From Chlorogloea purpurea SAG 13.99 (lineage in GTDB: Bacteria; Cyanobacteriota; Cyanobacteriia; Cyanobacteriales; Microcystaceae): a stretch of 64,000 nt of DNA. Made by a program: the position numbers and the translations under genes. Within the stretch, counting starts at the first letter, position 1, and the number at the start of each line of letters is the position of its first letter. Under the pieces are notes generated by a model that saw only the letters and a program-made list of their open reading frames with translations, was not told where the DNA came from and did not search any database. Below, one piece after another: positions 26,632 to 34,460 of the stretch. The stretch lies in assembly GCA_016903695.1 (NCBI GenBank), contig JADQBB010000001.1:124001-188000 (forward strand), in the 5' to 3' direction.

Positions 26632-27456
26632 TTAAGATACTTCCTTCGATTCGGTGACGAAAGTTAAACCCATCCATTTTCCCGTCGCGTCGTAGCCGCG
26701 GATCAATCGCTGTCTGAGTCGGGGGGATAGTAACCAACCGAGTTCTAAAACGAAGGGTTGACGGGGAGGGATATGTAAGGGCGTGTTACAAGAAGCGCCG
26801 TCGGGTAGCAGGAGAATCTGCACGGTCATGGGATTATCCAGGAAGAGGAGGCGGTTGGTTTCTATTTTCGCCTGCGAGGTGATACATCTGTCACCGAAGC
26901 GCAATTCTTGACTCAGATAGTCCCCCCCTGTACGATCGATTTTTAAATCTGTTTCGTAGGTGGTAGGATTACGCCCGTCGGTATAATATGTGGTGGCTTC
27001 CCCTCTCCACCGTCCCAGAAGTTGTTCGATCGTCAGACCCGGTCTTTCCGGGGTTGTGGAGTCGGGTAACTTCTCGCGGATGAGGGTCATGTACTCTAAG
27101 TTACTGTCTTTATCGAACATCTGTACGAGACGTAAGCGACGATCGTTTTCAATCAAGCCCAATTCGCTACCGAATTCCGAATAGGGGGCCCATTGGATGG
27201 AGCCTTGAGAAAACGCTCCGTTTTCGCAAAAGAGGACGCTTTTATTGAGGTTACTATATTGGAGGACGAGATCAGAGGGCGGTTTATCGGGGTAAAACCT
27301 ACGCACAAGCTGATAAATAGTCTTATTATTGTTAATAGGGTCTAGAGATACCAGTGTCGGTGTGTCTTCCAATAATTCTCCCCCGGGGGAAAAGCGTGTG
27401 AAAGATCCGTGCCAGTGACCGCAATTTTTGAGAAGGCATTCCCATTGTGAAAGCAT
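26632..27456 (-). CDS. DUF3598 family protein
   Basis: About 274 residues from the ATG at 27456 ([20 protein letters not shown]). The opening Trp-Cys-Leu...GxWxGxFTxxSPxG pattern and a second, similar beta-barrel half ([16 protein letters not shown], near residue 150) are the calycin-like repeats of DUF3598. The family is found mainly in cyanobacteria and plastids; function unknown. An extension to 27498 is possible but would overlap the panD start on the other strand. Confidence 0.85.
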   Translation of the reverse strand: MLSQWECLLKNCGHWHGSFTRFSPGGELLEDTPTLVSLDPINNNKTIYQLVRRFYPDKPPSDLVLQYSNLNKSVLFCENGAFSQGSIQWAPYSEFGSELGLIENDRRLRLVQMFDKDSNLEYMTLIREKLPDSTTPERPGLTIEQLLGRWRGEATTYYTDGRNPTTYETDLKIDRTGGDYLSQELRFGDRCITSQAKIETNRLLFLDNPMTVQILLLPDGASCNTPLHIPPRQPFVLELGWLLSPRLRQRLIRGYDATGKWMGLTFVTESKEVS

Positions 27457-27474
27457 GAGGACAGTATTAGGGTA

Positions 27475-27918
27475 ATGGGGACAGTAAGATTGATGCACGC
27501 TAAGTTACATCGTGTGAGCGTGACCGCGGCTAACGTTAATTATATCGGCAGTATCACTATCGATCGCGCTTTGATCGAAGGTGTAGGCATTCTACCGTTA
27601 GAGGAGGTGGATATAGTTAATGTTACTAATGGTAATCGCTTTTCTACCTACGTTTTCCCCGGTGAAAAGGATTCGGGGGAGGTGTGCCCTAACGGCGGGG
27701 CCGCCCTCCTGTGTAAACCTGGAGATATATTGATCATCTACGCTTACGAGGAGTGCGATCGGGGGGAGGTGTTAAAAAAAGGTCATCTGGCTAAAGTTAT
27801 CGTCGCTGACGGTCAAAACCGTTGTGAACAATTTTTTGAACAGAGTCTCGTGCCTCACGGCGATGGTGAGGGAGTAGAATTTTATTCTAAAGAATTTTCC
27901 CCGGAGTCATTCAAATAA
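27475..27918 (+). CDS. panD: aspartate 1-decarboxylase
   Basis: 147 residues. PanD makes beta-alanine from aspartate for pantothenate and CoA. It is made as a proenzyme that cuts itself at Gly-Ser to form a pyruvoyl group; the site is in [16 protein letters not shown]. Other conserved parts are [14 protein letters not shown] and [19 protein letters not shown]. The C-terminal tail is about 20 residues longer than in Escherichia coli. Its last 12 bases overlap the end of the Uma2 gene on the other strand. Confidence 0.95.
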   Translation: MGTVRLMHAKLHRVSVTAANVNYIGSITIDRALIEGVGILPLEEVDIVNVTNGNRFSTYVFPGEKDSGEVCPNGGAALLCKPGDILIIYAYEECDRGEVLKKGHLAKVIVADGQNRCEQFFEQSLVPHGDGEGVEFYSKEFSPESFK

Positions 27919-28461
27919 GCGATCAATGTGGCACTCAAAATCAATACTTTGTAGAGCGATAATATCCCCATCGTTATACGTGGAATACATCCACATTTTA
28001 TTTTCTCCTCGCTGATAAATTTCTACTTCTGTTTCCTCTAAGTTAACGAGAACATATTCTTCTAGGCTGGGGATTTGGCGATAGTATTGAAGTTTTTTCG
28101 TGCGATCGTATTTTTCTGTACTCGGAGAAAGCACTTCAATGATGATCTTGGGATGTTCGATGAAGTCGGTAGATTTTAAGTCTTCGGGATGGCAGGTTAT
28201 CACTAAATCGGGGTAGAAGTAACGATTATTTCCCGCCGCTCGAACTTTCACATCAGCTACATTAATCCGACAGCCTCTCTGACGAATATGAGGGTATAGT
28301 GTTCTGTAGAAATTAAGAGCAATATCGTTATGACGGATACTCCCCCCCGTCATGGCGAATATATCTCCATCTATATACTCATACCGCAACTCTTGTTGTG
28401 CTGACCAGATTAGGTATTCTTCTACCGTCATTTTTTGAGAGTGGCGTGGCTCGGCTACCAT
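27907..28461 (-). CDS. Uma2 family (DUF820) putative endonuclease
   Basis: 184 residues. The start [20 protein letters not shown] and the PD-(D/E)xK-like residues in YFYPDLVIT and [18 protein letters not shown] are typical. This family is much expanded in cyanobacteria and usually sits singly; biological role unsettled. It overlaps panD tail to tail and its start faces the intron-bearing tRNA 80 bases away. Confidence 0.88.
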   Translation of the reverse strand: MVAEPRHSQKMTVEEYLIWSAQQELRYEYIDGDIFAMTGGSIRHNDIALNFYRTLYPHIRQRGCRINVADVKVRAAGNNRYFYPDLVITCHPEDLKSTDFIEHPKIIIEVLSPSTEKYDRTKKLQYYRQIPSLEEYVLVNLEETEVEIYQRGENKMWMYSTYNDGDIIALQSIDFECHIDRLFE

Positions 28462-28541
28462 AATTAATAAGTAATTTTGAAGTTACCCAGATACACGATC
28501 GGTAATGGGCGAGATAACTATAAATATATCCTATGATTTAA

Positions 28542-28863
28542 CGGGACTGGCCAGATTCGAACCGGCGACCTAGCGCTTCAGATTGGTGTGAGTTTCCCCA
28601 CTCTCTGGACTATTCCTTCACCTTGGGCTTTAAGTACCTTTAGGTGGTGGCCGTTACGTTGTAGACCATTGCTTTTATCTGCCCCTGATGTCTACAACCA
28701 GTCTCTGCACCTTTTCTATCTGGGGTCGATAGAACTTGGCTCAAGATTACCTTATCTCATCGACTTAGGCTTCCTTGAATTTGACCACTTACATCTATAG
28801 GGTTTCCCCTACAGCGCCCGATTTTCAGGAGGCGCTCGCTCTATCCATCTGAGCTACAGCCCC
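28542..28863 (-). tRNA. trnR-CCU: tRNA-Arg(CCU), split by a group I intron
   Basis: Exon 1 is 28827-28863 and exon 2 is 28542-28578, giving a 74-base tRNA without encoded CCA. Acceptor arms GGGGCTG and CAGTCCC pair with one G-U. The D arm is GCTC...GAGC and the anticodon stem AGCGC/GCGCT encloses the loop CTCCTAA with anticodon CCT. The T arm is GCCGG-TTCGAAT-CTGGC. The intron sits directly after the third anticodon base. All four arms close only when the intron is removed, which fixes the boundaries. Confidence 0.95.
28579..28826 (-). ncRNA. group I intron in tRNA-Arg(CCU)
   Basis: 248 bases, starting GAAAAUCGGGCGC after a T and ending in G (CACACCAAUCUG), as group I introns do. Visible helices are a P2-like TAGGG-GAAA-CCCTA, a P6-like TTCTATC/GATAGAA, a P8-like TTGTAGAC/GTCTACAA and a P9-like GAGT/ACTC. 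P7 can form between GAGACTG and TAGTCC. The Q-like AAATTCAAGG and the small size resemble the tRNA-borne IC3 class of cyanobacteria. It encodes no protein and is presumably self-splicing. Confidence 0.92.
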
Positions 28864-28928
28864 ATTTTTGGCATTTAGCTCAATAACTATATCACAAGTT
28901 AGCAAAATTTACCAAGAATATTTTTGAT

Positions 28929-30032
28929 TCAAGGAAAGAAACGATCGCTAGTGCCGCACTGCCCCTGATACCGTAATAAATGATCGCACAATACGAGGGC
29001 CATCATCGCCTCTACCATCGGTACGGCCCGCGGCAACACGCAGGGGTCATGTCTCCCTTTAGCGGCTAATACGGTTTCTTGCCCGTCTTTCGTTACGGTG
29101 CGTTGCTCTTTACCGATGGTGGCCGTGGGTTTGAACGCTACCCTGATGATAATATTCTCGCCGTTGCTGATGCCCCCTTGAATACCCCCGGAACGATTGG
29201 TGGTAGTGCGAATATTCCCCGTATCATCGATGTAATACTCGTCGTTGTGTTCACTTCCCGTTAAGAGCGTACCATCAAAACCGGAACCGATTTCAAAACC
29301 TTTACTCGCGGGCAGAGACATCATCGCCTTGGCCAAATCCGCTTCTAATTTATCGAAAACCGGCTCACCGAGGCCTTTCGGTACATTACGGGCTACCACT
29401 TCTACTATACCGCCGATCGAATCCTGCTCTTTGCGTATCTCATCGATCAAAGCAATCATTTTCTCGGCACAATGGGCATCGGGGCAACGCACTATATTAC
29501 TTTCCACATCCTCTAAGGTAACGGTATCGTGATTCACCACCGCTTCTAAATGCTTGATCTTCTTCACGTAGCCCACTATTTCTACGCCGGCCACCCCTTG
29601 CAAAATCTTCTTGGCAATCGCCCCGGCTGCCACTCTGCCGATGGTCTCCCTTGCCGAAGCCCTACCGCCGCCATTCGGGTTACGTATGCCGTATTTCGCC
29701 TCGTAGGTGGCATCGGCGTGAGAAGGGCGAAATTTTGACCACATCTCGTTATAATCTTGGGAGCGAGCGTCTTGATTTCTCACGAGAATCGCTATGGGTG
29801 TCCCTAGGGTTTTGCCTTCAAATACTCCAGAGATGATCTCACAGGTATCGTTTTCTTTACGCGGTGTGACTATCCTACTCTGTCCGGGCTTGCGACGATC
29901 CAATTCGTATTGAATCTCGACTTCCGAAATTTCTAGCCTCGGTGGACAACCATCGATGACGACACCAACACCGCCCCCGTGAGATTCACCGAAGGTGGAG
30001 ATTTGCAATAAGCGACCGAATGAACTACCCAT
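28929..30032 (-). CDS. aroC: chorismate synthase
   Basis: 367 residues. The enzyme makes chorismate from EPSP using reduced FMN, the last shikimate step. Signature 1 is [17 protein letters not shown] near residue 15. Others are [20 protein letters not shown] near 103 and [20 protein letters not shown]. The C-terminal signature includes [11 protein letters not shown] and [17 protein letters not shown]. It lies 21 bases downstream of psb27 on the same strand. Confidence 0.97.
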   Translation of the reverse strand: MGSSFGRLLQISTFGESHGGGVGVVIDGCPPRLEISEVEIQYELDRRKPGQSRIVTPRKENDTCEIISGVFEGKTLGTPIAILVRNQDARSQDYNEMWSKFRPSHADATYEAKYGIRNPNGGGRASARETIGRVAAGAIAKKILQGVAGVEIVGYVKKIKHLEAVVNHDTVTLEDVESNIVRCPDAHCAEKMIALIDEIRKEQDSIGGIVEVVARNVPKGLGEPVFDKLEADLAKAMMSLPASKGFEIGSGFDGTLLTGSEHNDEYYIDDTGNIRTTTNRSGGIQGGISNGENIIIRVAFKPTATIGKEQRTVTKDGQETVLAAKGRHDPCVLPRAVPMVEAMMALVLCDHLLRYQGQCGTSDRFFP

Positions 30033-30053
30033 AACCTTAATGAACTAAATGGA

Positions 30054-30455
30054 TTAAATGCCTTTTTGTAAGGAGAATTGTACTTGTTTGAATTCTTGTT
30101 TTAAACGGTCTTTGAGTTTGTCCGGCAGGGGACGACTACCGTAGGATGTATAATATCCCGCCAGTGCGTTCAACGCAGTTTGCATGGTGGTGAATGAACG
30201 CAAGCCACCGGATTTTTCTTCGCGACGGTAGCGGGAAATGTAATCGTTGATCTGTTGACGGGCTTGACTTTGCACGTCCGATTTATTCTCTGCGTCTTTG
30301 GGAAGATCGATCACCTTAGTGAGAGTTTCGATCACTTTTAAGGTATCTTGACTATAATCACCGGACAGTCCCCCAGGACTCGAACAACCCATTAAACCGA
30401 TAACGGCTACTAATACTAAGGCTAATAAACGTGTTAGATTCTTTTTTAGAAACAT
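30054..30455 (-). CDS. psb27: photosystem II lipoprotein Psb27
   Basis: 133 residues. Signal peptide with lipobox LMGC (Cys24), so it is lipid-anchored on the thylakoid lumen side. The mature four-helix-bundle protein includes DYSQDTLKVIETLTKVIDLP, INDYISRYRRE and ALNALAGYYTSYGSRPLPDK. Psb27 binds assembling or damaged photosystem II and holds back manganese-cluster assembly. It appears co-transcribed with aroC, and follows the DUF255 gene by 85 bases. Confidence 0.95.
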   Translation of the reverse strand: MFLKKNLTRLLALVLVAVIGLMGCSSPGGLSGDYSQDTLKVIETLTKVIDLPKDAENKSDVQSQARQQINDYISRYRREEKSGGLRSFTTMQTALNALAGYYTSYGSRPLPDKLKDRLKQEFKQVQFSLQKGI

Positions 30456-30540
30456 ACTCTAAATACAATAATTAACTACAGGTCACATTATCCTATCACT
30501 CTATGGGTTACTACCGGATGGAGAGTGGGGAAGAGGACAA

Positions 30541-32589
30541 CTATTGCAGTAGGGCTATGATTTGTTCCCTTAGTTGAGTTGCACTTTTGGCTCCTTCTCT
30601 ACAGGAAGTTCCTTGACAAATAACTCCTATCATAGGTTCTTTTAACCCTCCGTCGATGGCGTAAACCGTAGCGGGGAAGTAATGGCGAATGAGATCGGTT
30701 AGATAGTCGGTTGTACTGTGGACGCACAGACCGTATTGAAGCCAATCTAGGGCGATGAACAAACCCGGGCAGGCAGTGGGGGCTGATTTCATGATAGAGG
30801 CAAAAGACCGTAATCCTGTTTCGGCTTGATCTCTGTAGTGAGTATTGTCCGTCAGCAGGCCCAGGCGAATCAGGTTGGTGAGGGCGATACCGTTGACGGC
30901 GGGGGTGGCGTTATCGATGTAACTACGTTCTCTGATGATCAGATCTCGGCTATTATCGATCGCATTATTATAATAACCTCCCGTCTCCTCGTCCCAAAAT
31001 AGTTCGTCCATTTGACCCTGTATTTTGATGGCGGTTTCTAGCCATCTATTTTCTAGTGGATTCGCCTGGTGTAAATCCAGCAGGGCTTTGATGAAATAGG
31101 CGTAGTCTTCGGACTGGGCGAGGATGGAAGCTTTGCCATCGTAATTGAGACGGTAAAGGCGACCTTCGATCCACTGTCGATCCAGGATAAAATTGGTAGC
31201 ATCGATCGCCATATCCCAATAGGAAGACTGAGCGAACACCGCGTAGGCGCGTGCGAGGCCCGATATTACCAGACTATTCCAAGCCACGATCATTTTCGGG
31301 TCTGTGACGGGGGGTATACGACATGGCCAGTCCCCCCTTTTAGCTTCCTCGTTAGTGAAGGCGGCGGGGAAAATATCCAGGTTTTGGGCCGACACTCCGT
31401 AACGATGGACGAATAACTTATCGAGGATTGATTCTATCTCTTGACTTAATGGCCCCTGTTGCCGACGTTGGAAAACATTTTTACCCTCGAAGTTGCCCTT
31501 TGAGGTAATGGTGAAAACTTCTTCAATCGCGCTTAATTCTCGCGGGGAGAGAAAAGATTGTAATTCCTCTCGACTCCATACATAAAAATCCCCTTCTTCC
31601 GGTTCTAAGTCGTTAGGATGGACGAAGTTATCCGCGTCTTGGGCGGCGTAGAAATAACCTGCCGGGGAAGTCATTTCTCTTTTCAGCCATTGGACTGTTT
31701 TAGAGATAGCCCTTTGAAAAGCCGGTTCTTGATAACCCGAACTCCATAGATTAGCTAAGTATTCTAGTATCTGCCCGTTATCGTACAGCATTTTCTCGAA
31801 GTGCGGGACAGTCCATGTAGAATCGACGGTGTAACGATGGAATCCCCCCCCTACATGATCGAATATACCCCCGAGGGCTAAATCTAAACCTCTTTGATGA
31901 GTTGCGGGGATTGAAGAGTCTTGTAATAGGCGGCTTCCTTGGAGACTCAGGTTAGCGTAGGGAATCATGGGGAAGCTGGGGCGGCCGAAACTGTCGGGAT
32001 TGGGGGCGATAACTCTGGTATTACTCTCTACTCCTGTCACTAATAATTCTTTGGTGTCTAGAGGAGTTTCTTGGTGAGGTATAACGGCCCCGTTTCTCAG
32101 TCCGTTAAGCATCTCGGTTTTGAGATTGTTTAATTTTTCTTTCTCCAGGTCGTAGAAACGGCGCACCGATTGCAGTATCTGTAAAAACCCGGGGCGATCG
32201 TAACGGGCTTCCACGGGGAAGTAAGTGCCGCCGTAAAAGGGGATTAAGTCGTCGGGGGTGAGAAAGATATTGAGGGGCCAGCCACCTTGACCGATCATCA
32301 TCTGTAGGGCCTGCATGTATATACTATCAATATCGGGGCGCTCCTCTCGATCGACCTTGATGGGCAGGAAATTCTCGTTCATGTAGGCGGCGATGTCGGT
32401 GTCCGAAAAAGCCTCTCCTTCCATGACCGTACACCAATGACAGCTAGAATAACCTATGGAGAGGAAGATCGGCTTATCGCTGTTTTTTGCCTCCAACAGG
32501 GCGGCATCACTCCAAGACCACCAATCAATGGGGTTTTGGGCGTGTTTACGCAGGTAGAGACTTTGAGAGTTGGCGAGACGATTGGGCAT
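30541..32589 (-). CDS. DUF255 thioredoxin-domain protein (YyaL/SPATA20 family)
   Basis: 682 residues. The N-terminal thioredoxin-like part carries NPIDWWSWSDAALLEAK, SIGYSSCHWCTVMEGEAF (CHWC motif near residue 50) and GGWPLNIFLTPD. The remaining ~500 residues form an alpha/alpha barrel like N-acylglucosamine epimerases (HVGGGFHRYTVDSTWTVPHF, then KMLYDNGQILEYLANLW). The molecular activity is not established for the family. The length is normal and no break is seen. Confidence 0.92.
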   Translation of the reverse strand: MPNRLANSQSLYLRKHAQNPIDWWSWSDAALLEAKNSDKPIFLSIGYSSCHWCTVMEGEAFSDTDIAAYMNENFLPIKVDREERPDIDSIYMQALQMMIGQGGWPLNIFLTPDDLIPFYGGTYFPVEARYDRPGFLQILQSVRRFYDLEKEKLNNLKTEMLNGLRNGAVIPHQETPLDTKELLVTGVESNTRVIAPNPDSFGRPSFPMIPYANLSLQGSRLLQDSSIPATHQRGLDLALGGIFDHVGGGFHRYTVDSTWTVPHFEKMLYDNGQILEYLANLWSSGYQEPAFQRAISKTVQWLKREMTSPAGYFYAAQDADNFVHPNDLEPEEGDFYVWSREELQSFLSPRELSAIEEVFTITSKGNFEGKNVFQRRQQGPLSQEIESILDKLFVHRYGVSAQNLDIFPAAFTNEEAKRGDWPCRIPPVTDPKMIVAWNSLVISGLARAYAVFAQSSYWDMAIDATNFILDRQWIEGRLYRLNYDGKASILAQSEDYAYFIKALLDLHQANPLENRWLETAIKIQGQMDELFWDEETGGYYNNAIDNSRDLIIRERSYIDNATPAVNGIALTNLIRLGLLTDNTHYRDQAETGLRSFASIMKSAPTACPGLFIALDWLQYGLCVHSTTDYLTDLIRHYFPATVYAIDGGLKEPMIGVICQGTSCREGAKSATQLREQIIALLQ

Positions 32590-32677
32590 AGAGAAGAAAT
32601 ATAATCTTTTTCCCTACTCTAGCTCAGGATCGATTTCTTCTTCACGCGCCGGTAAATCTTCTACCATTAAGATTAAA

Positions 32678-32820
32678 GGGAGCATTCCGATTTTGCAAGA
32701 AGCGTTTACCCGACCGTGATTAAAATCACGGTCTCATAGCAGAAGTCGGTTTTAAACCGACTTGAGCTATTAGGCGGGGAATTCATTCCCTGCCGGTCGT
32801 AGCACAAATGGGATGTTCCC
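32678..32820 (+). mobile_element. 143-bp hairpin-rich mini-transposon, copy B, with 8-bp target duplication
   Basis: The ends are imperfect inverted repeats (GGGAGCATTCCGATTTTGC and, read from the right, GGGAACATCCCATTTGTG). AGATTAAA flanks both sides exactly (32670-32677 and 32821-32828), as expected for a transposition event. Inside are three palindromes: 32712-32733 (identical in all copies), 32743-32763 (AAGTCGGTTT-T-AAACCGACTT) and 32773-32794 (one G-T pair). No coding frame fits, so it must rely on a transposase elsewhere. Its right end is 35 bases from the next start codon. Confidence 0.85.
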
Positions 32821-32855
32821 AGATTAAATCTTTCCATTGGTAGTGAGGAGATTAA

Positions 32856-34460
32856 ATGACCACCTCTGTTTTAGAAAAAACCTCTATAAAGCCTTACAAT
32901 CCGAAAAATCATCGACGCGTCTTGTGTATATTCCCTCGATACACTCCCTCTTTCGGAACTTTCCATTATGCCTATTCGCTGATGAAGGGTGTGCGCGCCT
33001 TCATGCCACCCCAAGGCTTGTTAGTAGTAGCCGCCTATCTACCCCAAACATGGGAGATTCGTTTCATCGATGAAAATAACTCCCCCGCCACTCGCAAAGA
33101 TTATCAATGGGCGGATATTGTCATAGTCAGCGGGATGCACATCCAACGCCCGCAAATTAATGAAATCAACGACCTCGCCCACGCCGAGAATAAAATAACG
33201 GTATTGGGCGGCCCTTCCGTATCGGGATGCCCGGAGTATTATCCCAACTTCGACATCATTCATCTCGGCGAGTTAGGGGATGCCACCGACGACATGATTT
33301 GCTATCTCGATGAAAACCAGACGCGCCCCGAAAAACAAGTTCGTTTTGAAACCAAAGAACGTTTACCCCTTCAAGATTTCCCTATTCCAGCCTACAATTT
33401 GATCGATCTGGATCAATACTTTATAGGTAGCGTCCAGTTTTCCAGTGGTTGTCCTTATAACTGCGAATTCTGCGACATTCCCGCCCTCTACGGCAACAAT
33501 CCCCGCTTGAAAACACCGCAACAGGTATTAGCGGAATTAGATGCCATGTTAGCTTCGGGAAATCCGGGGGCGGTGTATTTCGTTGACGATAATTTTGTTG
33601 GTAATCGTCGGGCGCTGATGGATTTATTACCCCAATTAATCGACTGGCAAAAACGCAACGGCTACCCGGTACAATTCGCCTGCGAGGCCACTTTAAATCT
33701 CGCCGGAAGTCCGAAGTTATTGGAGATGATGAGGGAGGCTTATTTCTGTACGGTTTTCTGCGGCATCGAAACCCCGGAGTCAGACGCGTTAAAAGCTATC
33801 TCGAAGCAACATAATTTGAGTATGCCCATCTTGGACGCGATTAAAACTTTAAATAATTACGGCATGGAAGTAGTATCCGGGATTATCATCGGCTTCGATA
33901 CGGACACTCCCGAAACCGCCGATAATATTCTGGAGTTTATCCGCTTGTCTAATATACCGATGCTGACGATCAATCTTTTATACGCTTTACCGAAAACTCC
34001 TTTATGGAATCGTTTGGAAGCCGAGGGGAGATTGAATTTTTCCGAGAATCGCGAGTCGAATATTGAGTTTTTAATGCCTTATGAGGAAGTAGTCCAAATG
34101 TGGCGCGAGTGTATTTCTACTGCGTATAGTCCAGAGTTTTTATATCAGCGCTTCGCCTATAATGCACAGCATACTTATCCTAATCGTATCGCCGTACCCA
34201 ATAGCCCCGCCAGAGTTTCACGGGCTAATATTATCAAGGGGATGACGCTTTTGGTGAAGATACTTTTGCAGGTGGGTGTGTTCGGTAATTATCGGAAAAC
34301 TTTCTGGGATATGGCACTACCTGCGTTAAAATCGGGCGATATAGAAAATTTAATTCATGTGGGTTTAGTGGGGCATCATCTGATTAAATTCACCGAAGAA
34401 TGTACCAACGGTTATCAATCGGCTTCTTTCTACTCTCAGCGTTTGAGTAAAGCCAGATGA
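32856..34460 (+). CDS. B12-binding-domain radical SAM protein, HpnP/DUF4070-like
   Basis: 534 residues. The N-terminal third looks like a cobalamin-binding domain (MPPQGLLVVAAYLPQTWEIR, WADIVIVSGMHIQRPQINEI, GGPSVSGCPEYYPNFDIIHL). The radical SAM cluster is SSGCPYNCEFCDIPALYG. A DUF4070-type C-terminal region follows. Relatives include HpnP, the hopanoid C-2 methylase, but several paralogues share this layout and no hopanoid gene is adjacent, so the substrate is open. GAGGAG at 32845-32850 supports the ATG. The transposable element just upstream may have replaced its original promoter. Confidence 0.85.
   Translation: MTTSVLEKTSIKPYNPKNHRRVLCIFPRYTPSFGTFHYAYSLMKGVRAFMPPQGLLVVAAYLPQTWEIRFIDENNSPATRKDYQWADIVIVSGMHIQRPQINEINDLAHAENKITVLGGPSVSGCPEYYPNFDIIHLGELGDATDDMICYLDENQTRPEKQVRFETKERLPLQDFPIPAYNLIDLDQYFIGSVQFSSGCPYNCEFCDIPALYGNNPRLKTPQQVLAELDAMLASGNPGAVYFVDDNFVGNRRALMDLLPQLIDWQKRNGYPVQFACEATLNLAGSPKLLEMMREAYFCTVFCGIETPESDALKAISKQHNLSMPILDAIKTLNNYGMEVVSGIIIGFDTDTPETADNILEFIRLSNIPMLTINLLYALPKTPLWNRLEAEGRLNFSENRESNIEFLMPYEEVVQMWRECISTAYSPEFLYQRFAYNAQHTYPNRIAVPNSPARVSRANIIKGMTLLVKILLQVGVFGNYRKTFWDMALPALKSGDIENLIHVGLVGHHLIKFTEECTNGYQSASFYSQRLSKAR

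Noticed and set aside
28588-28800. Open frame inside the tRNA intron as a homing endonuclease
   Set aside because: It lies on the strand opposite to the intron, is only 70 codons, and has no endonuclease motif; the sequence is explained by intron helices.
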